DNA from: Streptomyces sp. SolWspMP-5a-2
Lineage (GTDB): Bacteria; Actinomycetota; Actinomycetes; Streptomycetales; Streptomycetaceae
Direction of reading: 5' to 3'
Length of the DNA stretch: 64,000 nucleotides
Assembly: GCF_900091845.1 (NCBI RefSeq)
Contig: NZ_FMCI01000204.1
Coordinates: 1 to 64,000, forward strand
A program made the position numbers and the translations under genes. Below are positions 1-8,198 of this stretch, in pieces; the stretch's first letter is position 1; each line of letters opens with the position of its first letter. A model generated the notes under the pieces. It saw only the letters and a program-made list of their open reading frames with translations, was not told the origin of the DNA and made no database searches.

Positions 1-4
1 GGGG

Positions 5-1519
5 TCACTCGTCGATACCGGCGGTGGCCAGGGCCGCCAGGTCGACCTTCTCGCCCCGTGCCTCGTCGCGGAAGAAGGCGATCGCCGCGACACCGGCGAT
101 CGCCATCAGCACGGCGGCGATCTGGAAGGCGAGCTGGAACCCGTCGGTGAGCGCGCTGTCGGGGCTCTGGCCGCCGCCCAGCAGGTCGCTGGTCTTCGAG
201 GCGGCGACGGTGGAGATGATCGCGAGGCCGAGCGAACCGCCGATGGTGCGGGTCACGTTGACCATGCCGGAGGCGACACCGGTCAGCGCGGACTCGACGC
301 CGTGGACGGCGGCGACCGTGATCGGGATGGAGGCCAGCGCCATGCCCAGGCTGAGGAAGAGCGACGGGACGATGAAGTTGCCCATCACGCCCTTGTCGAT
401 CGAGATCCCGGAGTACAGGTACAGGCCGACGCTGGCGATGGCGCAGCCGATGGCGGTCACCCAGCGCACGCCCAGCTTCGGCAGCAGCGGCGGGACGGCC
501 GCGGCGAACAGCACGAGCGAGACCGTGCAGGGCAGGTAGAGCACGCCGGTCTTGATCGCCGAGTAGTGCAGGACCTGCTGCATGAACAGGGTGGCCACGT
601 AGAACATCACGAAGAGGCCGGAGGTGGCCAGCGCCTGCACCACGTTGGCGCCGGTCACCGTCCGGTTCCTGAACAGCACGAACGGGACCAGCGGTTCCTT
701 GCTGAAGACGTTCTCGTGGACCACGAAGTAGGCGAGCAGCGCGACCGCCGCGATCAGCAGGCCGATGGTGCGCCCGGAGGACCAGGAGTGGGTGCTCGTC
801 TGCACCACCGCGTAGGTGAACACGCACAGGCCGAGGGTGGAGGTGATCGCGCCGACGACGTCGAAGTGCCCCTGGTTGCGGGCCGGTCCGTCCGGCGCCA
901 GGTAGCGCAGCGCCCCGAGGACCATGAGCACGCCGATCGGGATGTTCACGTAGAAGACCCAGCTCCAGCCGGGACCGGCGACGAACAGGCCGCCGATGAT
1001 CAGGCCGAGCGAACCGCTCACGGCGGCGACGGCGCCCCAGATGGCCACGGCCTTGTTGCGGGCGGGACCCTGCGGGAAGATCTGCGCCAGCATCGCGAGC
1101 GTCATCGGCGCGATGAAGCCCGCGGCCAGCCCCTGGAGGGCGCGCGTGCCCACCAGCATCCCGGCGTTCATCGACAGACCGCAGGCGAGCGACGCGACGG
1201 TGAACAGGGAGAGTCCGCCGATCAGCACCCGGCGGCGGCCCAGCAGGTCGCCCGAGCGGCCGCCGAGCAGCAGGAACCCGCCGAACAGCACGGTGTAGGC
1301 GTTGACGACCCACTGCAGATCGGCCTCGGAGAAGTCGAGGCTCGTCTTGATCGTCGGGAGAGCCACGTTGACGACGGTGACGTCGATGGCTTCGAGCATC
1401 TGCGCGGCGCAGAGCACGAGCAGGGCCATGACGTGCCGCTTCGTCCAGACGAACGCGCCGGCCTGACCAGGTGGCGACTCAGGCCCCAGATCCGGGGTGA
1501 GGGGGGTCTTGCTCGCCAT
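5..1519 (-). CDS. MFS drug exporter, DHA2 (EmrB/QacA) family
   Basis: A 504-residue integral membrane protein with about 14 predicted hydrophobic segments, the length and topology expected of proton-coupled DHA2 multidrug exporters. The N-terminal half carries the family hallmark around the second and third helices, including GGRSGDLLGRRR (MFS motif A). An ATG lies 18 bases further upstream, but GGAGAG sits inside that extension about 6 bases before ATG 1519, so I chose the inner start. It is divergent from a TetR regulator and at the edge of the polyketide cluster, which suggests product export or self-resistance; the substrate cannot be read from sequence. Confidence 0.9.
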   Translation of the reverse strand: MASKTPLTPDLGPESPPGQAGAFVWTKRHVMALLVLCAAQMLEAIDVTVVNVALPTIKTSLDFSEADLQWVVNAYTVLFGGFLLLGGRSGDLLGRRRVLIGGLSLFTVASLACGLSMNAGMLVGTRALQGLAAGFIAPMTLAMLAQIFPQGPARNKAVAIWGAVAAVSGSLGLIIGGLFVAGPGWSWVFYVNIPIGVLMVLGALRYLAPDGPARNQGHFDVVGAITSTLGLCVFTYAVVQTSTHSWSSGRTIGLLIAAVALLAYFVVHENVFSKEPLVPFVLFRNRTVTGANVVQALATSGLFVMFYVATLFMQQVLHYSAIKTGVLYLPCTVSLVLFAAAVPPLLPKLGVRWVTAIGCAIASVGLYLYSGISIDKGVMGNFIVPSLFLSLGMALASIPITVAAVHGVESALTGVASGMVNVTRTIGGSLGLAIISTVAASKTSDLLGGGQSPDSALTDGFQLAFQIAAVLMAIAGVAAIAFFRDEARGEKVDLAALATAGIDE

Positions 1520-1545
1520 GGTGGGCTCTCCATTCATTGAACACC

Positions 1546-1558
1546 CGTTGATTCAACG
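1546..1558. promoter_or_regulatory. Candidate TetR operator palindrome
   Basis: CGTTGA-T-TCAACG is a perfect 13-bp palindrome in the 87-bp gap between the exporter and the TetR gene, overlapping a longer TTGAA/TTCAA inverted repeat starting at 1537. Its location between divergent genes is where a TetR repressor would bind to control both. Binding is inference. Confidence 0.5.
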
Positions 1559-1606
1559 ACCATAGAACGAAATTGTCAGCTCGGTCAACGGCTGTAGAAT
1601 CAAGGT

Positions 1607-2197
1607 ATGGCGAACGATCCCGCACGAGTGACACGTGCTCAGAAGCGCTGGCAGACCGAGTCGCGCATCCTGGTCGCGGCTCGTGAGGGCTTCGCGCGCT
1701 CCGGCTACGAACGCACCACCATCAGGGCCGTCGCGGAGGCCGCGCAGGTCGACCCGGGCCTGGTCATGCACTACTTCAACTCGAAGAAGGAGCTGTTCCT
1801 CAAGGCCACCGCCGTCTCCGACGACGAGACGGTGAGCGACGCGTCGCCCGACGTCGCCGAGGCCCTGCTCGCCTCGCTCACCGACCGGCTGGTGACGGAG
1901 CCGACGGCCTCGCTCGCCCTGCTGCGCTCGATGCTCACCCACGAGGAGGCGAGGGAGGGGGTGCGCCGGGTGACGGCCGATCAGCTGGAGCAGATCAGCC
2001 GGTCCATCGACAGCGACGACGCGGAGCTGCGCGGAAGCCTGCTCAGCGCCACCATCCTCGGGGTCATCCTGGGCCGCCACCTGCTGGAGCTCGACGGGCT
2101 CAAGGACGCGCCGCCGCAGGAGATCATCGACCTGCTGCGGCCCGTCGTGCGCGGACTCGCCGCCGCCGACCGGGACCCCGGGAACCGCGGGAGCTGA
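1607..2197 (+). CDS. TetR/AcrR family transcriptional regulator
   Basis: A 196-residue regulator. Residues about 15-62 form the TetR helix-turn-helix, with the typical tail LVMHYFNSKKELF closing the DNA-recognition region; the rest is a ligand-binding helical domain with no assignable ligand. The gene is divergent from the MFS exporter with a palindrome between them, the standard arrangement of a repressor that relieves exporter expression when it binds the exported compound. Whether it also controls the downstream monooxygenase, about 290 bases away, is unknown. Confidence 0.9.
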   Translation: MANDPARVTRAQKRWQTESRILVAAREGFARSGYERTTIRAVAEAAQVDPGLVMHYFNSKKELFLKATAVSDDETVSDASPDVAEALLASLTDRLVTEPTASLALLRSMLTHEEAREGVRRVTADQLEQISRSIDSDDAELRGSLLSATILGVILGRHLLELDGLKDAPPQEIIDLLRPVVRGLAAADRDPGNRGS

Positions 2198-2484
2198 GGG
2201 CGCCGCGCGCGGGCCCGACTCGCTCCGAGGCGGTGGAAAGCGGCGCCCTAGAACGGTGCAAGGCGGGCTGGGTAGCGTTCACCTCGCCCTGGTCACGGGG
2301 TTTCGGTGCCGCCCGGGTGCGGGTGCCGTCGGCGGCCGGGGCGAGGCCGTGCGGCGTGGACGCCGGACGGCCGCACCTCTGAACCCACCTTGATCCCCAG
2401 GGTGCGCTCCCTCGGCACGTGACAAGGCGCGGCGTCGTCGTCCCCGGCGGCCGGAGCGTCCCCGGACGCTCCGAAGGAGTCTGT

Positions 2485-3966
2485 ATGCCCATCACCGTCG
2501 CCGTCGTGGGGGCCGGTCCGGTCGGCCTGATGCTCGCCGGCGAACTGAAGCTGGCCGGCGTGGAGAGCGTGGTCCTCGACCGGCTCCAGCGGCCGAGCGG
2601 GCAGTCGCGCGCCCTGGGGTTCAACGCGCGCACCGCCGAACTCCTGCACCAGCGCGGCCTGTTGGAGCGCTTCCTGGCAGAGGGCAGGCCGGTGCCCGTC
2701 AGCCACTTCGCCGGGCTGCCGATGGACCTGACCAAGCTGGACAGCCGCCACAAGTACACGCTGTCCATGCCGCAGTTCAAGGTGGAGCGGCTGCTGGAGG
2801 AGCACGCGGTCGCGTCGGGCATCGAGATCCGGCGCGGGCACGAGGTCGTCGGCCTCCGCCAGGACGACGACGGCGTCGCCGTGGACGTCGTCGGCCCCGA
2901 CGGGGAGTACGAGCTGCGGTGCGCCTACCTGGTGGGCTGCGACGGCGGCGGCAGCACGGTGCGCGGGCTGGCCGGGATCGGCTTCCCCGGCACCGGCCCC
3001 AAGGTGCACGGCATCCTCGGCGACGTGGAGTCGATCGAGACGTCCGTCGAGTACCGGACGCCGCTGAGCTACCCCGGCGGCATCTTCGGCGTGGCCCCGA
3101 TCGAACCCTCGGGCTTCCGGGTCACCACCGTCGAGTACGAGGTCACGCCCGGGGAGCAGGACACCCCCACCCTGGACGAACTGCGGGAGTCCATCCGCCG
3201 GGTCACGGGGGAGGAGGTCGAACTGGGGCAGGCGCGCTGGCTCTCGCGGTTCAGCGACTCGGCCAGGCTCGCCGACCGCTACCGGGCGGGCCGGGTCCTG
3301 CTCGCCGGTGACGCGGCGCACATCCACTACCCGCAGAGCGGCCAGGGCATGAGCCTGGGCATCGCGGACGCGGCGAACCTCGGCTGGAAGCTCGCGGCGG
3401 TCGTCCTGGGCCGGGCCCCCGAGAGCCTCCTCGACACCTACCACTCCGAACGGCACCCGGCCGGGCGGTCGGTCCTGACCAACACCGAGGCGCAGAAGGC
3501 GATGACGTTCCCGGCGGACTGGGTGCGCGACCTGCGCTCCTTCTTCCAGGAGCTGATGGCCTACGACGACGTCCACCGGCACATCATGGAGGAGGTCACC
3601 GGCGTGGGCGTGCGCTACGCCCTGCCGGGGGAGCCGTCCGACGGCGGGGACCGGACGTCGCTGCCGGGACGCCGGATGCCCGACCTCGACCTCGTCACCG
3701 CGGCCGGGGAACCGGTCACGGTCGCCGAACTCCTGCGCGGGGGACGGGGTCTGCTGCTCATCCTCTCCGACGGCGTGACGCTGCCCGGCGCGGCCCGGGG
3801 CTGGGCGGACCGCGTCGACCTGGTCACCGCGAAGCCGGTCGAGCCCGCACCCGCGGCGGCCGTGCTGGTCCGCCCGGACGGACATGTGGCCTGGGCGGGC
3901 GACGCGACGGACGGCGAGCGGCTGCTGGCGTCGCTGACCACCTGGTTCGGGCCCGCGCGCGGGTGA
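2485..3966 (+). CDS. FAD-dependent aromatic-type monooxygenase (PheA/TfdB family)
   Basis: A 493-residue flavoprotein hydroxylase. It opens with the FAD-binding GAGPVG motif at residues 9-14, carries the DG motif (VGCDGGGSTVRG) near the middle, and has the second FAD motif GDAAHIHYPQSGQGMSLG near residue 280. The C-terminal ~100 residues form the thioredoxin-like tail usual in this family. The start at ATG 2485 is preferred over an in-frame upstream codon because GAAGGAG lies about 7 bases before it. Relatives hydroxylate aromatic or polyketide rings with NAD(P)H and O2, fitting a tailoring role for the nearby PKS product. The substrate is not predictable. Confidence 0.9.
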   Translation: MPITVAVVGAGPVGLMLAGELKLAGVESVVLDRLQRPSGQSRALGFNARTAELLHQRGLLERFLAEGRPVPVSHFAGLPMDLTKLDSRHKYTLSMPQFKVERLLEEHAVASGIEIRRGHEVVGLRQDDDGVAVDVVGPDGEYELRCAYLVGCDGGGSTVRGLAGIGFPGTGPKVHGILGDVESIETSVEYRTPLSYPGGIFGVAPIEPSGFRVTTVEYEVTPGEQDTPTLDELRESIRRVTGEEVELGQARWLSRFSDSARLADRYRAGRVLLAGDAAHIHYPQSGQGMSLGIADAANLGWKLAAVVLGRAPESLLDTYHSERHPAGRSVLTNTEAQKAMTFPADWVRDLRSFFQELMAYDDVHRHIMEEVTGVGVRYALPGEPSDGGDRTSLPGRRMPDLDLVTAAGEPVTVAELLRGGRGLLLILSDGVTLPGAARGWADRVDLVTAKPVEPAPAAAVLVRPDGHVAWAGDATDGERLLASLTTWFGPARG

Positions 3967-3990
3967 CCGCGCCAAGCCCCTGAACACGGA

Positions 3991-4028
3991 ACGGGCGCTC
4001 CGCGGACCGAGGTCCGCGGAGCGCCCGT
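3991..4028. terminator. Strong hairpin between convergent genes
   Basis: Two 18-base arms (3991-4008 and 4011-4028, core GGGCGCTCCGCGGACC) are perfectly complementary around a tiny loop, just past the monooxygenase stop. Intrinsic terminator-like; no clear U-run, as usual in actinomycetes. Confidence 0.75.
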
Positions 4029-4069
4029 CCGCCGTCGTTCACCGGAGATCGTGCCCCGGCGGCAGCCGG

Positions 4070-4091
4070 TGCCCCGGCCGGAGCCGGGGCA
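4070..4091. terminator. Terminator-like hairpin after the barrel protein gene
   Basis: TGCCCCGGC / GCCGGGGCA with a 4-base loop lies 6 bases beyond the stop of the minus-strand allene-oxide-cyclase-like gene. Confidence 0.6.
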
Positions 4092-4097
4092 GCGGAC

Positions 4098-4703
4098 TCA
4101 GCCGCAGAGGACGAACGCCAGCTTGAACAGGAAGGGGTTGGTGACGTCGTAGAAGAACTCGTAGCCCCTCTTGCCCTTGTAGCGGCCGCTGGTGCCGACC
4201 GCCGGAACGACCTGCCACTCGTGCGCGAGCGTGGAGGTCAGGTCGTAGTTGCCCTCGGCGTGGATCGAGCCGTCGTTGAGCTTGAAGTCCTCGACACCGT
4301 GGACGAGGAAGTGCCCGTTGGGCGCCTGGGCGTAGACGTCGGTGGTGCCGTCGCGCTGCTCACCGATGACCTCACCGGCGGCGTTGTAGACGCGCATCGA
4401 GTAGACGCCGTGCTGCCCGATCTGCGGCTTCGTCGGGTCGGGACCGGCACCGGTCACCGTGCCCTCGATGAACTGCTCGGTCAGGCCGGTCATGACCACA
4501 CAGCCCCGCTTCGAGCCGCGCACGGACTCGATGAGGGACGTGAGGGACGACGGGACGTGCGACGCTCCGGCCGACGTCCTCGACGCGGTGGACCGGGCGG
4601 GCGCCGAGCTGTCGGCCGAGGCCACGCCGACGGTGAGGGTGCTCGCGAGGAGCGCGATCGCCGCTGTGGTGAGGATGCGCGGCTTTTTTGCCGTGAGGCG
4701 CAT
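4098..4703 (-). CDS. Secreted allene oxide cyclase barrel-like protein
   Basis: A 201-residue protein with an N-terminal Sec signal (basic start, hydrophobic stretch TTAAIALLASTLTVGVASA, likely cleavage after ASA). A Ser/Thr/Ala-rich linker leads to a domain from about residue 70 that resembles the allene oxide cyclase/dirigent eight-stranded barrel: alternating beta pattern, HGVYSMRVYNAAGEVIG and the late segment YKGKRGYEFFYDV. Two Cys, one at the start of the domain and one next to the C-terminus, could form a disulfide. AOC-fold proteins include known polyketide cyclases (AbyU, PyrI4 types), but those are cytosolic; export here makes a cyclase role speculative. It is divergent from the KAS III gene. 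Confidence 0.65.
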   Translation of the reverse strand: MRLTAKKPRILTTAAIALLASTLTVGVASADSSAPARSTASRTSAGASHVPSSLTSLIESVRGSKRGCVVMTGLTEQFIEGTVTGAGPDPTKPQIGQHGVYSMRVYNAAGEVIGEQRDGTTDVYAQAPNGHFLVHGVEDFKLNDGSIHAEGNYDLTSTLAHEWQVVPAVGTSGRYKGKRGYEFFYDVTNPFLFKLAFVLCG

Positions 4704-4913
4704 ATTCGGCCCTTCTCTCCTATAGTTTTAACACTCTCGCGCCCATACTCGCCATCGCCTCTAAACGGCTACTAACCTGCGTCTGGTTTTTGGCTTGGGC
4801 AGTCGTTTCCCGCCGCACGGACGTCGCCCACCAGGAGCTTTACCGACGCTTGAACACCGAATGGAGTCGGGGGCAAGGTGCGATGCGTCAAGTTTTTAGG
4901 ATGCGCTCCGAGT

Positions 4914-5954
4914 ATGGGTGCCATGCCATCCTCTGAGATCCGCATCCTTTCGGTCGGAACCGCACTCCCGGGCGAGCCTGTCGACACCGCGATGCTCGCG
5001 AAGGCGTTTCGAATGGACGCGCTCTGGCAGCAATGGGTCGACACGTTCATCGAGACGCGGACCCGCCACCTGGCGACCGACCTCGGCACCGGCGAGCAGT
5101 ACTGCTCGCTCGCCGACCTGGCGACGTCCGCCGCCGAGCGGGCCCTGGCCGCGTCCGGGACGTCCGTGGACGACATCGACCTGGTCGTCATGGGCACCGC
5201 CATGCCGGACATGCTGATGCCGGCCACCGTCAACGTCGTCGCCGACCGGCTCGGCGTGAACAACGTGCCGACGTACCAGCTCCAGTCCGGGTGCTCGGGC
5301 GCCGTGCAGGCCATCGAACTCGCCCACGACCTGCTGAGCACCGGCCGCTACCGCACCGCGCTGGTCATCGGCGGCGAGGTCACCGCCAAGCACTTCGACC
5401 TCAAGCGGGACCTGCGGGCGCTGCCGCCGGGCCAGTTGGTCAACCTGGTCCTCTTCGGCGACGGCGCCGGGGCCGCCGTGCTGAGCAGGGACGCGGACTC
5501 CGGGGCGGCGGCGATCCGGCGGGTGTTCACCCGGCTCACCGGGCTCGGCCGCGAGTCGGGCCAGTCGCTGGAGTGGTACGGCGCGGCGGACCGCGGCGGC
5601 GAGCGCAACCCGGCGAGCGAGAACTACAAGATGATCGAGGACTCCGTCCCCGGGATGGCCGTCGAGATCCTGGAGGAGCTGCTCGACGACCTCGGCTGGA
5701 AGCGGGCCGACATCGACTACCTGCTGCCGCCGCAGCTCTCCGGCCGCATGACGCCGCGGATCGTGGAGCGGCTGGCGGTGCCGGGGGCGGAGGAGGTGTC
5801 CGTCGTCGACGTGACGGGCAACACCGGCAACTCGCTGCCCTTCCTCCAACTGGAGAAGGCGTTCGCGGAGATGGCGCCGGGGGAGCGCGGCCTCTGCGTC
5901 GCGGTCGAGTCCAGTAAGTGGATCAAGGCGGGGCTCGTCTTCGAACGGATCTGA
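4914..5954 (+). CDS. KAS III (FabH)-like acyltransferase/starter enzyme, His-deficient
   Basis: About 346 residues, thiolase fold. The nucleophile is Cys127 in SGCSGAVQ and the oxyanion Asn303 is kept in GNTGNS, but the usual HQAN box reads PPQLS, so the catalytic His is Pro273. Normal FabH needs Cys-His-Asn for decarboxylative condensation; loss of His points to an acyl-transferase or non-decarboxylating role. KAS III homologues that prime or unload iterative type I PKSs (AviN, ChlB3/CerJ types) are known near single-module PKS genes, matching the neighbourhood here. The start is uncertain: ATG 4914, ATG 4923 and GTG 4878 are in frame without a decisive ribosome site; the 4878 version would contain a TTA codon. 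Confidence 0.8.
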   Translation: MGAMPSSEIRILSVGTALPGEPVDTAMLAKAFRMDALWQQWVDTFIETRTRHLATDLGTGEQYCSLADLATSAAERALAASGTSVDDIDLVVMGTAMPDMLMPATVNVVADRLGVNNVPTYQLQSGCSGAVQAIELAHDLLSTGRYRTALVIGGEVTAKHFDLKRDLRALPPGQLVNLVLFGDGAGAAVLSRDADSGAAAIRRVFTRLTGLGRESGQSLEWYGAADRGGERNPASENYKMIEDSVPGMAVEILEELLDDLGWKRADIDYLLPPQLSGRMTPRIVERLAVPGAEEVSVVDVTGNTGNSLPFLQLEKAFAEMAPGERGLCVAVESSKWIKAGLVFERI

Positions 5955-6170
5955 CCCCGCGTTTCCTCTGGCGCCCCGTAACGGGGTGATGGTTATTGTT
6001 GTCGAGTGACAAGCACTTCCGAAGAGGCTTGCGGCGACATCTCGCCTTCGGCTTCCAGTGGGTCTGTTCAGTTGGCGGAGAAATGAGAGATCAGCGGTTC
6101 CGGAGAGGCTCTTCTTGGCTTCCTGTCGTAACTGATGCCTAAGCGGGTCATAGCTCCCACTGGAGAGATT

Positions 6171-6968
6171 ATGCGTTACGAAATTTTAGGATCATTTTGC
6201 GTTGTCGTCGGTGACGAACAGGCGCTCCTGGAGTCACGCAAGCTGGAGATCCTGCTCGCCGTCCTGCTGATCCGCGCCGACCACGTGGTCAACTGCCGTT
6301 CCCTGATGACGGAGTTGTGGGACGCGGAGCCGCCCACCCGGGCAGCCGCGGGCATCCACGTCAACATATCCAGGCTCCGCAAGTTCCTTAAGCAGCGCAA
6401 ATGGGCCGGAGGGCAGATCATCACCAGGTCCCCCGGCTACATGCTGCAACTCGGGTCCGACGAGGTCGACGCCCGCACCTTCGACAAGATGGTCAATTCC
6501 GGGCGGGAGCAGCTGCGCAGACAGGAATATGCCGCCGCCTCGACGGTCCTGAGATCCGCCCTCGGCCTGTGGCACGGTTCCTCGCCTTTCGGCGGGCTCC
6601 AGGGCGGCCCCATTCTCGCCGGGTATTCCCGGCGGATGGAGGAGTCACGGCTCGAATGCCTGGAGATGATGATCGAGGCGGAACTCGCGCTCGGCCGGCA
6701 CCGCGAACTCGTCAGCGAGCTGTACGCGCTGACCACCGAGCACCCGCTCCAGGAGACCTTCTACCGGCAGTTGATGCTGGCGCTCTACCGCTCCGACCGG
6801 CAGGCCGACGCCCTCTCCACCTTCCACAGCGCCCGCCACGTGATCAACGCCAACCTCGGCCTCGAACCGTGCCAGGCCCTGCGCGACCTGCACCACGCCA
6901 TCCTCGTCGAGGACCGGCGCCTCGATCCGCTGTCCGACCCCGCCGGACTGGCGGCGGCCACCCGGTGA
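6171..6968 (+). CDS. SARP family pathway activator
   Basis: A 265-residue Streptomyces antibiotic regulatory protein. Residues about 1-95 form the OmpR-type winged helix (ESRKLEILLAVLLIRADHVV, then HVNISRLRKFL), and the remainder is the bacterial transcriptional activation (BTA) domain ending in a degenerate TPR-like region. GGAGAG sits about 5 bases before ATG 6171, so this start is chosen over ATG 6135. SARPs bind heptameric direct repeats upstream of biosynthetic promoters and recruit RNA polymerase; this one very likely activates the surrounding PKS genes. Its sixth codon is TTA, implying bldA control of translation. The hydrolase and PKS genes follow on the same strand. Confidence 0.93.
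   Translation: MRYEILGSFCVVVGDEQALLESRKLEILLAVLLIRADHVVNCRSLMTELWDAEPPTRAAAGIHVNISRLRKFLKQRKWAGGQIITRSPGYMLQLGSDEVDARTFDKMVNSGREQLRRQEYAAASTVLRSALGLWHGSSPFGGLQGGPILAGYSRRMEESRLECLEMMIEAELALGRHRELVSELYALTTEHPLQETFYRQLMLALYRSDRQADALSTFHSARHVINANLGLEPCQALRDLHHAILVEDRRLDPLSDPAGLAAATR
6186..6188 (+). promoter_or_regulatory. TTA (bldA-dependent) leucine codon in the SARP gene
   Basis: The sixth codon of the SARP gene is TTA. In Streptomyces TTA is read by the single tRNA encoded by bldA, which accumulates late in growth, so TTA in pathway activators couples production to development. The codon is visible directly; its effect here is inferred. Confidence 0.85.
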
Positions 6969-7038
6969 CCTCGGCGCCCACCGGCGCGACCCGCAGGAGA
7001 CCGCCCGCGGGCCGGCGCTCCCGACCCCGAAGGATGCC

Positions 7039-8160
7039 ATGAACAACGTCGAGGAACTCAAGCAGTTCGCGGTCTCGCACGCCCGCGCCCAGCGCGTCCC
7101 CCAGGAGCGCACCGCCGCGGTGCTCGCCCGCATCGAGCACGACGGCGAGGGCCCCGGGTCCTGGACCGCCGAGTGGTCGGCCGCCGCCGCGGAGTCCGAA
7201 CGCGGGGGCAGACTCCAGGAGGCGTGCAGCCTCTCCTACATAGCCAGGTTCCCGTTCGTCGACGGACCCGGCCGGGAAGCCGCGCTGACCCACAGCCAGG
7301 AGACCTTCGCGCGGTGGATCCGCGAGTCCGGCGCCCCCCTGGAACACCTGGACCTCGAACTCCCCGAAGGCCGCGTCCAGTGCTACACCAACGGCCTGCC
7401 GATCCGCGGCGACCGGCCCTGCGTCATCCTGATGGGCGGGATCGTCAGCACCAAGGAGCAGTACGCGCCGATCCTGCTGCGCCTCGCGAAACTGGGCCTC
7501 ACCGGGATCGCCACCGAGATGCCGGGCACCGGCTCCAACACCGTCCCCTACGGCCCCGACAGCTGGCGGATGCTCAGCGGCGTCATCGACGCCGTCGAGG
7601 ACTGGGTGGGCCGCTCCCGCATCTACGCGATGGCCCTCAGCTTCAGCGGCCACATGGCCCTGCGCTGCGCCCTCGAAGACCCCCGGATCAGCGGCGTCGT
7701 CACCATGAGCACCCCCGTCAGCCACTTCTACACCGACCCCGAGTGGCAGCGCGCCCTGCCCGCCGTCACCGTCGACACCCTCGCGCACATGGCGGGCACC
7801 TCCTCCGACAAGGTCGGCCACCACATGCGCGACTGGGGCCTGACCGAACCGCAGCTCCAGGCCCTCGAAGCGCCCGTCGCCTACGTGTCGAGCCGCCGCG
7901 ACGAGATCATCCCCGTCGCCGAGACCGACCTGCTGCGCCGCACCGTCCGCCGGCTCACCGTGCTCGACATCGACGACGTGCACGCCGCGCCCGCCTTCCT
8001 CGACATGTCCGGCCCCTGGCTCACCCTCTCCCTGCTGCGCATGCACGGCACGCACCTGCCCCAGCGGGCGGCGCTGCGCTCCGTCGTCTCCCTGGCCGGG
8101 CTCCGGCACCGGCTGGCCGGTCACGGCGACGTGCGCGTGCACCGCTCCACCGGGATCTGA
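7039..8160 (+). CDS. Alpha/beta hydrolase, FrsA/Ayg1-like
   Basis: A 373-residue protein with an N-terminal helical cap (about residues 1-110) and a C-terminal alpha/beta-hydrolase core. The oxyanion region is VILMGGIVSTKEQY; the nucleophile elbow reads AMALSFSGH, an A-x-S-x-S-G variant of GxSxG; a downstream Asp (SSRRDEIIP) and His (DVHAAPAF) complete a plausible triad. Cap-plus-core enzymes of this type include fungal Ayg1, which shortens or releases polyketides by C-C bond hydrolysis. AAGGA precedes the ATG by about 5 bases. It lies 70 bases after the SARP gene and 38 bases before the PKS gene, so a role in releasing or trimming the PKS product is reasonable but unproven. Confidence 0.8.
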   Translation: MNNVEELKQFAVSHARAQRVPQERTAAVLARIEHDGEGPGSWTAEWSAAAAESERGGRLQEACSLSYIARFPFVDGPGREAALTHSQETFARWIRESGAPLEHLDLELPEGRVQCYTNGLPIRGDRPCVILMGGIVSTKEQYAPILLRLAKLGLTGIATEMPGTGSNTVPYGPDSWRMLSGVIDAVEDWVGRSRIYAMALSFSGHMALRCALEDPRISGVVTMSTPVSHFYTDPEWQRALPAVTVDTLAHMAGTSSDKVGHHMRDWGLTEPQLQALEAPVAYVSSRRDEIIPVAETDLLRRTVRRLTVLDIDDVHAAPAFLDMSGPWLTLSLLRMHGTHLPQRAALRSVVSLAGLRHRLAGHGDVRVHRSTGI

Positions 8161-8198
8161 GCGTTCACCACCCATCACGTACGTGAGGACGATGACCG

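Noticed and set aside
6135..6170. Upstream ATG for the SARP gene
   Set aside because: No ribosome site precedes it, whereas GGAGAG is well placed before ATG 6171 and the conserved domain begins there.
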